Part shown: positions 8,795 through 16,710 of the stretch, in pieces
Numbering within the stretch: the stretch's first letter is position 1
How the letters are laid out: each line of letters starts with the position of its first letter
Assembly (NCBI GenBank): GCA_903831595.1
Contig: CAIKXY010000001.1
Location: forward strand, 1 to 47,073
DNA: 47,073 bases
From: an uncultured bacterium
GTDB taxonomy: Bacteria; Patescibacteriota; Minisyncoccia; Phycocordibacterales; GWA1-40-21
Direction: 5' to 3'
Made by a program: the position numbers and the translations under genes
The notes under the pieces: model-generated
The model's input: only the letters and a program-made list of their open reading frames with translations
The model's database searches: none
What the model was told of the DNA's origin: nothing

Positions 8795-10252
8795 ATGTCT
8801 TCTTTTGAAGAACTAAGAAAAACAAGAATCGAAAAAATAAAACTGCTAGAGAAAGCAGGAATGGAACCATATCCAGCAACATCGAAACAAGATTACTCAA
8901 TTTCAGAAGTAATTGCAGATTTTGATAAAATTGCTAAAAAATCATCCATAAATCTTTGTGGAAGAATTATGGCTATAAGAGGTCAGGGAGGTTTGATATT
9001 TATTAATATAAATGATGGTACAGCAACTTTTCAAGGTTTACTAAAAAAAGATGAAATGGAAGAAAAAGTTTTTGATCTTTTTCAAAACACTATTGATATA
9101 GGAGATTTTATTGAAATTAATGGAAAACTTTTTATAACAAAAAGAGGGGAAAAAACTCTTCAGGTTTCAGATTGGAAAATTTTAACAAAAAGCTTAAGAC
9201 CACTTCCAGAGAAATGGCATGGTATTCAGGATGAAGAAGAAAGATTAAGAAAAAGATATCTTGATATTATTTTTAATCATGATGTGAAGGAAATGATAGT
9301 AAAAAGAGCAAAATTTTTTGCTTCTGTTAGAATATTTCTTGAAAAAAAAGATTTTATGGAAGTTCAGACTCCAACTCTTGAAAACACAGCAGGGGGAGCT
9401 GAGGCAAAGCCGTTTATAACACACTATAATGCTTATGATACTGATGTTTATTTAAGAATTTCACCAGAACTTTGGCTTAAACGCTTGATGGTTGCCGGCT
9501 TTCCAAAAGTTTTTGAGATTGGAAAAGTTTTTAGAAATGAGGGAGTTGATGCAGAACATTTGCAGGATTATATGCATTTTGAATTTTACTGGGCCTACGC
9601 AGACTATAATATGGGGATGGAATTTGTAGAAGAAATGTACAAATATATAGCAAAAGAAACCTTTGGTACACTTAAATTTAAAATTAAAGGATTTGATATT
9701 GATCTTGAAACAAAGTGGCAAAAATATGATTATGTAGAAATAATTAAAGAAAAAACCGGGATAGATATTTTTGATACAAATATTAGGGAAGTTGAGAATA
9801 AACTTCAAAGTTTAAAAGTTGAATATGATAAGAAGGGTTTAAATTTAAATAGAGTAATTGATTCTTTGTGGAAATATTGTAGGAAACAAATAGCTGGTCC
9901 AGGTTTTCTTGTAAATGTTCCTGTTATGATGGAGCCACTTGCGAAAAGAATGAGTAAAAACAAAAATCTTGTTGAGAGATTTCAGCCAATTATTGCTGGT
10001 TCAGAAATGGGTAAAGGATTCTCTGAGCTCAATGATCCATTTGATCAAATGGAAAGGTTTGTTGAGCAAGCCAAGCTTCGCGAAGAAGGTGATGATGAAG
10101 CTCAAATGATGGATGGAGAATTTGTTGAAGCCCTTGAATATGGAATGCCACCAACTTTTGGTTTTGGTGTGTCAGAAAGATTGTTTTGGTTTCTCGAGGA
10201 TAAGTCTGGTAGAGATTGTCAGATTTTTCCATTTATGCGAATAAAAGGGTAA
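8795..10252 (+). CDS. lysS: Lysyl-tRNA synthetase, class II
   Basis: Charges tRNA-Lys. The N-terminal OB-fold anticodon domain (about residues 45-140) is followed by a class II core with RKRYLDI, FMEVQTPTLE (motif 1), VFEIGKVFRNEG (motif 2) and GFGVSERLFWFLE (motif 3 region, with Ser where GxGxDR normally has Asp). Length is 485 aa, a normal size. It ends just before a probable intrinsic terminator at 10273-10302. Confidence 0.93.
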   Translation: MSSFEELRKTRIEKIKLLEKAGMEPYPATSKQDYSISEVIADFDKIAKKSSINLCGRIMAIRGQGGLIFININDGTATFQGLLKKDEMEEKVFDLFQNTIDIGDFIEINGKLFITKRGEKTLQVSDWKILTKSLRPLPEKWHGIQDEEERLRKRYLDIIFNHDVKEMIVKRAKFFASVRIFLEKKDFMEVQTPTLENTAGGAEAKPFITHYNAYDTDVYLRISPELWLKRLMVAGFPKVFEIGKVFRNEGVDAEHLQDYMHFEFYWAYADYNMGMEFVEEMYKYIAKETFGTLKFKIKGFDIDLETKWQKYDYVEIIKEKTGIDIFDTNIREVENKLQSLKVEYDKKGLNLNRVIDSLWKYCRKQIAGPGFLVNVPVMMEPLAKRMSKNKNLVERFQPIIAGSEMGKGFSELNDPFDQMERFVEQAKLREEGDDEAQMMDGEFVEALEYGMPPTFGFGVSERLFWFLEDKSGRDCQIFPFMRIKG

Positions 10253-10272
10253 AATTATTTTAATAAAATTTT

Positions 10273-10302
10273 AAAAAGATTCCTTGCATTAGGAATTTTT
10301 TT
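10273..10302 (+). terminator. Intrinsic terminator after lysS
   Basis: ATTCCT tgcatt AGGAAT forms a stem flanked by an A-run and followed by seven T. It separates lysS from the mraZ division operon. Confidence 0.6.
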
Positions 10303-10414
10303 AATTTATTTTTTTTAAATATTTATATACTGTTGATAACTATTTTATTATGTTGAAAAAGGCATATTTTAAGCCATATTTTTATTTATTTATTAATGAA
10401 AATAATTGTGAGTT

Positions 10415-10474
10415 TTGTTGTTGCATTGTGGGATAAAGTGCTATAAAATATATAGTATGTGGGAAGAAGTGGGA
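10415..10474 (+). promoter_or_regulatory. mraZ promoter with MraZ-box-like repeats
   Basis: GTGGGA occurs at 10428, 10459 and 10469, and a degenerate copy GTGCTA at 10438. Starts are spaced 10, 21 and 10 nt apart, which is helical phasing. A TTG-rich -35 (10418-10423) and TATAAA (10442-10447) are interleaved with them. MraZ is known to bind TGGGN direct repeats upstream of its own gene, so autorepression of the division cluster is likely. The remaining 160 nt upstream are AT-rich with one DnaA-box-like TGTTGATAA at 10331 and no gene. Confidence 0.7.
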
Positions 10475-10500
10475 CTTAAAATTCTTCTCAAAAAACTACT

Positions 10501-10935
10501 ATGCTTATTGGAGAATATATACATACATTAGATGAGAAAAAAAGAGTTTCACTTCCAGTAAAATTTCGTAAAGAAGTTGGTAAAAAAATAATTATTACTG
10601 CAGGTCTCGATAATTGTCTTTGGATTTTTACGCAAACTCAGTGGAAAAAAATATCAGATAAACTTTCAGATTTTTCTATGCTACAGGCGGACAATAGAAG
10701 TTTCAACAGGTATATGTTTGGTTCAGCAACTGAGGTTGAAGTAGATACAATCGGAAGAATATTATTGCCAGAATTTTTGGTTTCTCGTGCTTCTCTAAAA
10801 AACAAAATAGCGGTAGTTGGAGTTCAAGACAGAATAGAAATTTGGAATGATTCAGCATGGAAAGAATATAAAAATGTAGTAGAAAAGAAGGCTGATCAGC
10901 TCGCAGAAAAACTTGGACAGGCGGGAGCATTATAA
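10501..10935 (+). CDS. mraZ: Transcriptional regulator MraZ
   Basis: DNA-binding regulator of the division and cell-wall cluster. It contains two SpoVT-AbrB-like repeats: GEYIHTLDEKKRVSLPVKFR near residue 3 and VEVDTIGRILLPEFL near residue 78, each ending with the family DxxxRxxLP pattern. Length is 144 aa. It is the first gene after repeats matching the known MraZ target, so autoregulation is expected. rsmH starts 4 nt after its stop. Confidence 0.95.
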   Translation: MLIGEYIHTLDEKKRVSLPVKFRKEVGKKIIITAGLDNCLWIFTQTQWKKISDKLSDFSMLQADNRSFNRYMFGSATEVEVDTIGRILLPEFLVSRASLKNKIAVVGVQDRIEIWNDSAWKEYKNVVEKKADQLAEKLGQAGAL

Positions 10936-10939
10936 AAAT

Positions 10940-11827
10940 ATGATACACAAGACAGTTCTTTTAAATGAATCAATAGATAACCTTAACCTTAAACCCGGAG
11001 CAATATTTTTTGACGGTACTTTAGGTGGTGCTGGGCATAGTTTAAAAGTTTGTTCAGATTTTGGTGGAAAAGTAAGAATTATTGCTACGGATAGGGACAA
11101 TCTAGCAATAAGAAATGCCAAAGAAAAACTTTCTAACGATGGTTGTAATACAGATTTGATTCTTGATGATTACAGAAACATTGACAAGGTATTAACAAAT
11201 TTAAATGTTGAAAAAATTGATGGAATATTGCTAGATCTAGGACTTTCTTCAGACCAATTGGATGCATCAGGAAGAGGGTTTACTTTTAAAAACAATGAAC
11301 CGTTACTTATGACATTTTCAGAGGATGACCAAAAGGTAAATGCAAAAATAATTGTAAATAATTGGAGTGAAGAAACAATAGCAGATATTTTGTACGGATA
11401 CTCAGATGAAAGGTACTCAAGAAAAATCGCAAAAGCAATTGTTGAAAATAGAAAAATTAAGGCGATAGAAACGACGTTTGACTTAGTGAAAGTAATAGAA
11501 AATTCAGTACCAGCAGGTTATCGAAGAGGAAAGACACATTTCGCCACAAAAACTTTTCAAGCACTCAGAATCGCAGTTAATGATGAAATTACAGCACTTA
11601 AAGAAGGAATGAAAAAAGGTTGGGAATTTTTAAAAAAAGAAGGGCGAATGGCAATAATTTCATTTCATAGTGTAGAAGATAGAGAAGTAAAGCAGTATTT
11701 TAAAGAAAAATCAAAAATAGGTGAGGGCAGATTAATAAATAAAAAACCAATAATTCCAACCGACGAAGAAATAAAGCAGAATCCAAGAGCAAGAAGTGCA
11801 AAATTAAGAGTAATAGAAAAAATATAA
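10940..11827 (+). CDS. rsmH: 16S rRNA (cytosine1402-N4)-methyltransferase RsmH
   Basis: Methylates C1402 in the decoding centre. It begins with HKTVLLNESID, has the SAM-binding DGTLGGAGHS, DGILLDLGLSSDQLD and GRGFTF motifs, then FQALRIAVNDE and the C-terminal ISFHSVEDR. Length is 295 aa. I chose the ATG at 10940 rather than an upstream start at 10913 inside mraZ, because the family begins right at this Met. Its TAA overlaps the ATG of the next gene (TAATG). Confidence 0.96.
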   Translation: MIHKTVLLNESIDNLNLKPGAIFFDGTLGGAGHSLKVCSDFGGKVRIIATDRDNLAIRNAKEKLSNDGCNTDLILDDYRNIDKVLTNLNVEKIDGILLDLGLSSDQLDASGRGFTFKNNEPLLMTFSEDDQKVNAKIIVNNWSEETIADILYGYSDERYSRKIAKAIVENRKIKAIETTFDLVKVIENSVPAGYRRGKTHFATKTFQALRIAVNDEITALKEGMKKGWEFLKKEGRMAIISFHSVEDREVKQYFKEKSKIGEGRLINKKPIIPTDEEIKQNPRARSAKLRVIEKI

Positions 11828-12165
11828 TGGTCGCACAAATAATAAAAAAACAAATAGAACAAATCGAATATCGAGAAAAGAAAATTTTCTGGGTTCTTTT
11901 CTCGTTGTTTGCATTTTTAATTGTTTCTTATGGAATATTAGTTAATGATATTTTTTCTAATGGAGTTTCTCAACAAAATATGGAAAAAAGTATTGTTTCC
12001 TTAAATTCTGATGTAAATACTCTAGAATTTCAATATTTAGGCCTAAAAAATAGTATTACTTTGGCTTTAGCAGAGTCCAAGGGGTTTGTTTCAGTCGCTA
12101 CAGATAAATTCGCAGTAGTAAATTCAGTTCAAAAAAATCTATCTTTGTCTGTAAATGAAAACTAA
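11827..12165 (+). CDS. ftsL: FtsL-like divisome membrane protein
   Basis: A 112-aa bitopic protein with a basic N-terminus, one membrane helix (about residues 21-43) and a predicted extracytoplasmic coiled coil. This is the topology of FtsL, and it lies exactly in the ftsL position between rsmH and ftsI. Sequence alone does not prove identity because FtsL is poorly conserved. It overlaps rsmH by 1 nt and ftsI by 11 nt, so the three are translationally linked. Confidence 0.65.
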   Translation: MVAQIIKKQIEQIEYREKKIFWVLFSLFAFLIVSYGILVNDIFSNGVSQQNMEKSIVSLNSDVNTLEFQYLGLKNSITLALAESKGFVSVATDKFAVVNSVQKNLSLSVNEN

Positions 12166-13897
12166 TCCTTTTCAAAAAAAAGTCAGGTGGATATTTGGTA
12201 TTATAGTGTTTTTTGCATTGATAATGGTCACAAGACTGTATTTTTTGCAAATTGTTCATGGTCAAAATTATTCTGACAAAGCAGATAGACAATATACAAG
12301 CATTTCAGTTGATACTTTTGATAGGGGAAGTATTTTTTTTGAAAATAAAAATGAAGATTTAATATCCGCTGCCAGTTTAAAAACAGGATATATTTTAGCC
12401 ATTAATACTAAACTCATTGCTACTGATACAGAAATGTATTATAAAAAAATTTCAAGTATCATAACTATTGACCCAGGAACTTTTTACTCAAAAATATCAA
12501 AAGTAAATGATCCTTATGAGGAAATAGCAAAGCAAATACCTGAAGAAAAAATAAAACAAATTAATGATCTAAATCTTCCAGGATTAATAATTGAAAAAGA
12601 AAAATGGAGATATTATCCTGGTGATAGTTTGGCGTCGAACGTCATAGGTTTTACAGGATACGATGATAGTGGAGTAAACATTTTGGGAAGATATGGTCTT
12701 GAAAAGTATTATGAGGACAATTTAAAAAGAGATAGTAGTACTCTATATGTAAATACATTTGCTGAAATTTTTTCTAATATTAGTAATAATTTTATTCAAA
12801 ATAAAAATAGAGAAGCAGATATTGTCACGTCTATTGACCCTGAAGTGCAGGGTTATGTAGAAAAGGTAATTTCAGATACAAATAACAAATGGAGCTCGAA
12901 TCTAACTGGAGCCATTGTGATAGACCCAAATACCGGAGAAATTTATTCTATGGCTGTAACCCCAACATTTAATTTAAATAATTTTAAAGGAGAAACCAAT
13001 GTAAGTGTTTTTTCAAATCCACTAGTGTCTGATTCCTATGAAATGGGATCAATTATTAAACCACTTACCATGGCTGCTGGGCTTGATGATGGGGATGTGA
13101 CTGCAAAAACAACTTATAATGATAAGGGCAATATCCAATCGGATGGTTATACAGTTTACAACTTTGATAAAAAAGGTAGGGGAGTTGTCGACATGCAGGC
13201 AGTACTAAATAATTCCTTGAACACTGGTGCTGCTTTTGTAATGAATTCTCTAGGAAAAGATAAGTTTTTACAATATTTTAAAAACTATGGTATAGGTTCG
13301 GAAACTGGTATTGACCTTCCTGCAGAAGCAGCTGGAAATATAGGCAACTTATTAAATAATTTAAATAATAATAAAAAAATTGAGTACATCACAGCATCTT
13401 TTGGACAAGGCATTTCAATGACACCAATAATAACAGCCAGAGCACTTTCAACATTGGCAAATGGAGGAAAACTAATAATACCCCACGTTGTTAAGACAAT
13501 AAATTATAAAGTTGGCCTTGCAAAAAATATCTCTTATGTTGATGAGGCAAAACAAGTTTTAACTAAACAAACTTCAGAGGAAATTACTCGAATGCTTGTA
13601 AGGGTGGTAGATGAAGCTCTTGCTGGCGGAACTATGAAAATGAAAAATTATAGTATTGCTGCAAAGACTGGTACTGCTCAAATTTCAAGACCAATAAAGG
13701 AAGGTGGTGGATATTACCCTGACAAATGGCTTCACTCATTTTTTGGGTATTTTCCAGCATATAAGCCAAGATTTTTAGTGTTTCTTTACACAGTTGATCC
13801 AAAAAATGTTAATTATGCATCGCAAACTCTTACTTCTCCATTTTTTGACATAACAAAATTTCTAATTAATTATTATGAAATAGTACCTGATAGATAA
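12155..13897 (+). CDS. ftsI: Division-specific penicillin-binding protein (FtsI/PBP3)
   Basis: Class B PBP for septal cross-linking. It has an N-terminal membrane helix (about residues 10-30), a pedestal domain with the conserved RG segment (FDRGSI), and a transpeptidase domain with SIIK (Ser299), SLN (354-356) and KTG (504-506). Length is 580 aa. Its position after rsmH and the ftsL-like gene supports a divisome role, as opposed to the PBP2 at 6540-8243. Confidence 0.92.
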   Translation: MKTNPFQKKVRWIFGIIVFFALIMVTRLYFLQIVHGQNYSDKADRQYTSISVDTFDRGSIFFENKNEDLISAASLKTGYILAINTKLIATDTEMYYKKISSIITIDPGTFYSKISKVNDPYEEIAKQIPEEKIKQINDLNLPGLIIEKEKWRYYPGDSLASNVIGFTGYDDSGVNILGRYGLEKYYEDNLKRDSSTLYVNTFAEIFSNISNNFIQNKNREADIVTSIDPEVQGYVEKVISDTNNKWSSNLTGAIVIDPNTGEIYSMAVTPTFNLNNFKGETNVSVFSNPLVSDSYEMGSIIKPLTMAAGLDDGDVTAKTTYNDKGNIQSDGYTVYNFDKKGRGVVDMQAVLNNSLNTGAAFVMNSLGKDKFLQYFKNYGIGSETGIDLPAEAAGNIGNLLNNLNNNKKIEYITASFGQGISMTPIITARALSTLANGGKLIIPHVVKTINYKVGLAKNISYVDEAKQVLTKQTSEEITRMLVRVVDEALAGGTMKMKNYSIAAKTGTAQISRPIKEGGGYYPDKWLHSFFGYFPAYKPRFLVFLYTVDPKNVNYASQTLTSPFFDITKFLINYYEIVPDR

Positions 13898-13933
13898 AGT
13901 GCTAAAGTAATAAAAATATGTTAGTTTTGGTAT

Positions 13934-15232
13934 ATGAAATTAATATTTAAAAAAATAATATCATTGATAATTACGTGTGAAGCTATTTTAATTATAAAAA
14001 AATATAAACCAAAGATTATAGCAGTCACCGGAAGTGTTGGAAAAACATCCACAAAAGATGCAATTTTTGCCGTTATGTCCTCCTCATTTTTTGTCAGAAA
14101 AAGCGAAAAAAGTTTCAATAGTGATATCGGAATTCCGCTAACTATTTTAGGTTGCCAAAATGCGTGGTTTGATCCAATTAAATGGTGCAAGAATATTTTT
14201 CATGGGTTAATGTTGATAATATTTAAAAACAAGTACCCAGAATGGTTGGTTTTGGAAGTCGGTGCCGATAGACCAGGAGATATAAAAAATGTGACAAAAT
14301 GGTTAAAGCCAGATGTTGTCGTTTTGACTTCTTTCGCAAAAGTACCAGTGCATATAGAGTTTTTTAAAGATAGAGAAGCAGTTATTAGAGAAAAAAAATA
14401 TTTGGTTGATGCGCTAAAGAAAGATGGAATTTTGATTGTTAATGGTGATGATGATGATTCATTAAAAATTAAGGAATCAACAAAAAATTTATCAATAATA
14501 TATGGTACAAGTAAAACTTCTGATTTGGTTGCAACTGACATTAAAAATTATTATGGAGAAGATGAAAAAATAGAAGGGATTACATTTAAAGTTGTTTACC
14601 AAGAAAATATTGTCCCAGTGATAATAAGGGGTGCACTTGGGGATAAAAGTTTATATTCTTCCTTGGCAGCTATTGCCCTTGGAATTAGTCAAAAAATTAA
14701 TATTGTTAAAGCTGGTGAAGCTCTAATAAATCTTGAAGCATCAAAGGGAAGAATGAGAATAATTAAAGGCATAAAAAATACCGTAATAATTGATGATACA
14801 TATAATTCATCACCCAAAGCTTTGGGCTCAGCTTTGAATACTTTAAAAGATATAAAAAAAATTAATAGAGCCAGAAAAATTACGGTCTTAGGAGATATGC
14901 TTGAACTTGGGAAGTATTCTTCTGAAGAACATTATAAAGCTGGTAAACTAGCCGCTGGAGTTTCTGATATTTTGATTACCGTGGGGATTCGTTCTCGGAA
15001 AATTGCTGAAGGCGCCCAAGATGCACTATTGAATAAAAAAGATATATATCAATTTGAAGACTCTTTTGAAGCAGGAAAATATATAAAAAATTTATTGAAA
15101 GAAGGAGATATTATATTAGTAAAAGGTTCACAATCTATAAGAACGGAAAGAATTGTTGAAGAGGTTATGTTAGAGCCAGAAAAAGCTAGAGAATTACTTG
15201 TCAGACAAGAAAGTGAATGGAAGAACAAATAA
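13934..15232 (+). CDS. murF: Mur ligase, MurF-like
   Basis: Probably adds D-Ala-D-Ala to the UDP-MurNAc peptide. The ATP site GSVGKTSTKD starts at about residue 33, followed by the central-domain VLEVGADRPGDI and NGDDDD and the C-terminal DDTYNSSPKALGSAL and GDMLELG motifs of MurF. Canonical MurF carries a UDP-binding N-terminal domain of about 80 residues. Here only about 30 hydrophobic-to-basic residues precede the P-loop, so that domain is missing and substrate binding must differ. It closes the division operon and runs into the terminator at 15233-15262. Confidence 0.83.
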   Translation: MKLIFKKIISLIITCEAILIIKKYKPKIIAVTGSVGKTSTKDAIFAVMSSSFFVRKSEKSFNSDIGIPLTILGCQNAWFDPIKWCKNIFHGLMLIIFKNKYPEWLVLEVGADRPGDIKNVTKWLKPDVVVLTSFAKVPVHIEFFKDREAVIREKKYLVDALKKDGILIVNGDDDDSLKIKESTKNLSIIYGTSKTSDLVATDIKNYYGEDEKIEGITFKVVYQENIVPVIIRGALGDKSLYSSLAAIALGISQKINIVKAGEALINLEASKGRMRIIKGIKNTVIIDDTYNSSPKALGSALNTLKDIKKINRARKITVLGDMLELGKYSSEEHYKAGKLAAGVSDILITVGIRSRKIAEGAQDALLNKKDIYQFEDSFEAGKYIKNLLKEGDIILVKGSQSIRTERIVEEVMLEPEKARELLVRQESEWKNK

Positions 15233-15262
15233 AAAAAGCCGAAGTTAATCCTTCGGCTTTTT
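15233..15262. terminator. Bidirectional terminator between murF-like and the 44-aa gene
   Basis: A 12-bp stem AAAAAGCCGAAG / CTTCGGCTTTTT with loop TTAATC. T-runs follow on both strands, so it serves the plus-strand murF-like operon and the minus-strand small genes. It overlaps the last codons of the 44-aa gene. Confidence 0.85.
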
Positions 15263-15379
15263 GTACAAATACCTGCAATCATCGCTCTCTTTCATTTTTT
15301 TAATTATAATGTACCTGTCATATAAACCAAGTACAATAATAATTAACAGTGCTATTACAATAAAGACTAGTATTCTCAT
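15245..15379 (-). CDS. 44-aa single-span membrane protein
   Basis: A short gene of unknown function. It starts with a strongly hydrophobic stretch (MRILVFIVIALLIIIVLG), followed by a basic tail of about 25 residues. Its ATG overlaps the TGA of the upstream 69-aa membrane protein (ATGA), and the GAGGAGGAGG that encodes the Glu run of that protein is also its ribosome-binding site. Coupled translation of two small membrane proteins is therefore likely. It ends inside the terminator stem. Confidence 0.7.
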   Translation of the reverse strand: MRILVFIVIALLIIIVLGLYDRYIIIKKMKESDDCRYLYKKPKD

Positions 15380-15585
15380 GCCTCCTCCTCAATTTTTTTT
15401 GTATCGCTTTTACTTAAAATATAATCTTTAACCACAAAATGTAATGTGGCACCTCCAAAAATAATAAAGACTATTAGTGTAGCAACCATCAGAACTAATT
15501 CTTGCTCAAAAATAGAACCTATAATAATGAATCCAATAAACGCAAATACAATAATAGGCAATAAAATGTTATTGTCATTATTCAT
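15376..15585 (-). CDS. 69-aa two-span membrane protein
   Basis: Unknown function. Two predicted membrane helices (about residues 8-27 and 30-51) are followed by a charged tail ending in IEEEA. It has a consensus SD (AAGGAGG) 4 nt before the ATG and a promoter of TTGACA (15640-15645), 16-nt spacer and TATTAT (15618-15623). This differs from the SD-less core genes around it. It overlaps the 44-aa gene by ATGA. The pair forms one of the SD-type cassettes of this window. Confidence 0.75.
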   Translation of the reverse strand: MNNDNNILLPIIVFAFIGFIIIGSIFEQELVLMVATLIVFIIFGGATLHFVVKDYILSKSDTKKIEEEA

Positions 15586-15617
15586 ATTTCCTCCTTGTGT
15601 ACGAACTTTCTATTTTA

Positions 15618-15645
15618 ATAATATATGTAAATAATACAATGTCAA
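15618..15645 (-). promoter_or_regulatory. Consensus promoter for the two small membrane proteins
   Basis: On the minus strand, TTGACA (15640-15645) and TATTAT (15618-15623) are separated by 16 nt, with the SD and ATG about 32 nt downstream. Confidence 0.65.
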
Positions 15646-15665
15646 TCAACACTGAATTATATTTG

Positions 15666-16205
15666 TTACTTAATTATATAAACATAGAGTGTTTTGCACA
15701 TTTTATCTTTGTGTTTAGGTAGGTCAATTATTTCATCTGGATTTAACCCCGAAAACTTAAAAGAACATGAAACAATACGTGTACCAGGTCTGCACTCATA
15801 ACTAATTTTAGCAATCAACTTATCCATTATTTTAGGAAAAAGATATAAATATATGTGAGTTGCATCTCTAAGAGAAATATTCTCAATATCGCTACAAATT
15901 ATTTCTATGTTAGTTTTTCTAGTAAAAAATTTTGTTAAAATATAAACAATAAAGTTTTTTTCTACACCTATAGCACGAATATCATTATTTTTTATTGCTT
16001 CTAACAAAACTCTTCCATCACCGCAACCCAAATCATACAAAACACTATTATTTTTTAATTTTAATGACTCTATGATTTTTTTAATAACTCTATTTTTAAC
16101 TGGTACATATGGTGCATCAGTAAAAAAAGAATTAATCAAATATATTGAATAAATAATTATAGATACAAGCCAGATTATATAAACAAATAATAAAATATAT
16201 ATCAT
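15666..16205 (-). CDS. SAM-dependent methyltransferase with N-terminal membrane helix
   Basis: A class I Rossmann methyltransferase. DLGCGDGRVLLEA (about residues 58-70) is motif I, and an acidic residue after beta 2 (IGVEKN) should bind the ribose. A hydrophobic helix at residues 1-25 suggests membrane anchoring. The substrate is unknown; such anchored enzymes in CPR often resemble protein- or lipid-modifying methyltransferases, but nothing here proves it. No SD precedes the ATG, which places it with the core-type genes. Length is 179 aa. Confidence 0.8.
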   Translation of the reverse strand: MIYILLFVYIIWLVSIIIYSIYLINSFFTDAPYVPVKNRVIKKIIESLKLKNNSVLYDLGCGDGRVLLEAIKNNDIRAIGVEKNFIVYILTKFFTRKTNIEIICSDIENISLRDATHIYLYLFPKIMDKLIAKISYECRPGTRIVSCSFKFSGLNPDEIIDLPKHKDKMCKTLYVYIIK

Positions 16206-16221
16206 AAAATTGTAAATTTTG

Positions 16222-16293
16222 TGACCTTACGGGGAATCGAACCCCGATTCCAGCCTTGAGAAGGCCGTGTCCTAACCGTTAGACGATAAGGCC
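16222..16293 (-). tRNA. tRNA-Glu (anticodon CUC)
   Basis: A 72-nt cloverleaf on the minus strand. The acceptor GGCCTTA pairs with TAAGGTC (one G-U) and the discriminator is A. The anticodon stem CGGCC/GGCTG holds loop TTCTCAA, so the anticodon is CTC, reading GAG. The T-arm is GGGGT TCGATTC CCCGT-like. CCA is not encoded, so a CCA-adding enzyme is required. A perfect 10-bp hairpin (AAACATTTTG/CAAAATGTTT, 16299-16320) lies just upstream of its 5' end. Confidence 0.95.
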
Positions 16294-16403
16294 CTAAAAC
16301 ATTTTGTAGTCAAAATGTTTGGGCTAACAATTTTTAATAAAATCGTTTTAGCCATAACTAACAAGCATAATATATCAGTTTTTAATGTTTTGAACAAATA
16401 AAA

Positions 16404-16432
16404 GGGGACGAGTCAATGTTCTGACCGTCCCC
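16404..16432 (-). terminator. Terminator after the 71-aa gene
   Basis: GGGGACG/CGTCCCC plus an inner GTCA/TGAC stem with loop ATGTTC. On the minus strand it is followed by a TTTTATTTG tract, just 3' of the 71-aa gene. Confidence 0.75.
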
Positions 16433-16437
16433 ATATT

Positions 16438-16653
16438 TTAAAAAATATTTTTTTTGACATTCCATTTTCTTCTACCTTTTGCTTTGCTTTTTCTCCTCGT
16501 CTCTCTCATTCTTTTTCTCCAGTACTGAAAGTTTTCTACATTCAGCCCTGGAAATTCCTCACATACTATCTCTAATGCCCGTTTATTTCCTACAGTAGAC
16601 TCAAGTAAAATTATCCTGGCCAAAACTTTAAAAAATAAATCATTCAGTTCCAT
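16438..16653 (-). CDS. 71-aa basic protein, family with the 78-aa neighbour
   Basis: Unknown function. A helical N-terminus leads to ALEIVCEEFPGLNVENFQYW and a very basic tail (RETRRKSKAKGRRKW), so nucleic-acid binding is possible. The VCEEFPxL segment and the Trp/Arg-rich part after it match the 78-aa protein at 17310-17546 (VCKEFPQLDPDILRWY), so the two look paralogous. The SD GGAGGTGA lies in the loop of a hairpin (AGATG/CATCT, 16656-16672). The gene follows the terminator of the 149-aa gene without its own clear promoter, so expression probably depends on read-through. Confidence 0.65.
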   Translation of the reverse strand: MELNDLFFKVLARIILLESTVGNKRALEIVCEEFPGLNVENFQYWRKRMRETRRKSKAKGRRKWNVKKNIF

Positions 16654-16655
16654 TT

Positions 16656-16672
16656 AGATGTCACCTCCATCT
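16656..16672 (-). promoter_or_regulatory. Hairpin presenting the SD in its loop
   Basis: On the minus strand AGATG and CATCT form a 5-bp stem around GAGGTGA, 3 nt before the ATG of the 71-aa gene. It could modulate ribosome access. Confidence 0.4.
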
Positions 16673-16682
16673 GAAATAAAAT

Positions 16683-16704
16683 GGGGAGCGGTATTTTGCT
16701 CCCC
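16683..16704 (-). terminator. Terminator or attenuator between the 149-aa and 71-aa genes
   Basis: GGGGAGC/GCTCCCC with an 8-nt loop, followed on the minus strand by ATTTTATTT. It lies directly after the 149-aa gene and before the SD of the 71-aa gene. Confidence 0.7.
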
Positions 16705-16710
16705 AAATCT

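Noticed and set aside
10331-10339. DnaA-box-like TGTTGATAA as part of a replication origin
   Set aside because: A single near-consensus box without a cluster, dnaA, dnaN or an unwinding element nearby.
16299-16320. AAACATTTTG/CAAAATGTTT hairpin upstream of tRNA-Glu as an attachment site
   Set aside because: It lies 5' of the tRNA on its strand, not across the 3' end, and no duplicated tRNA 3' segment or integrase was seen.
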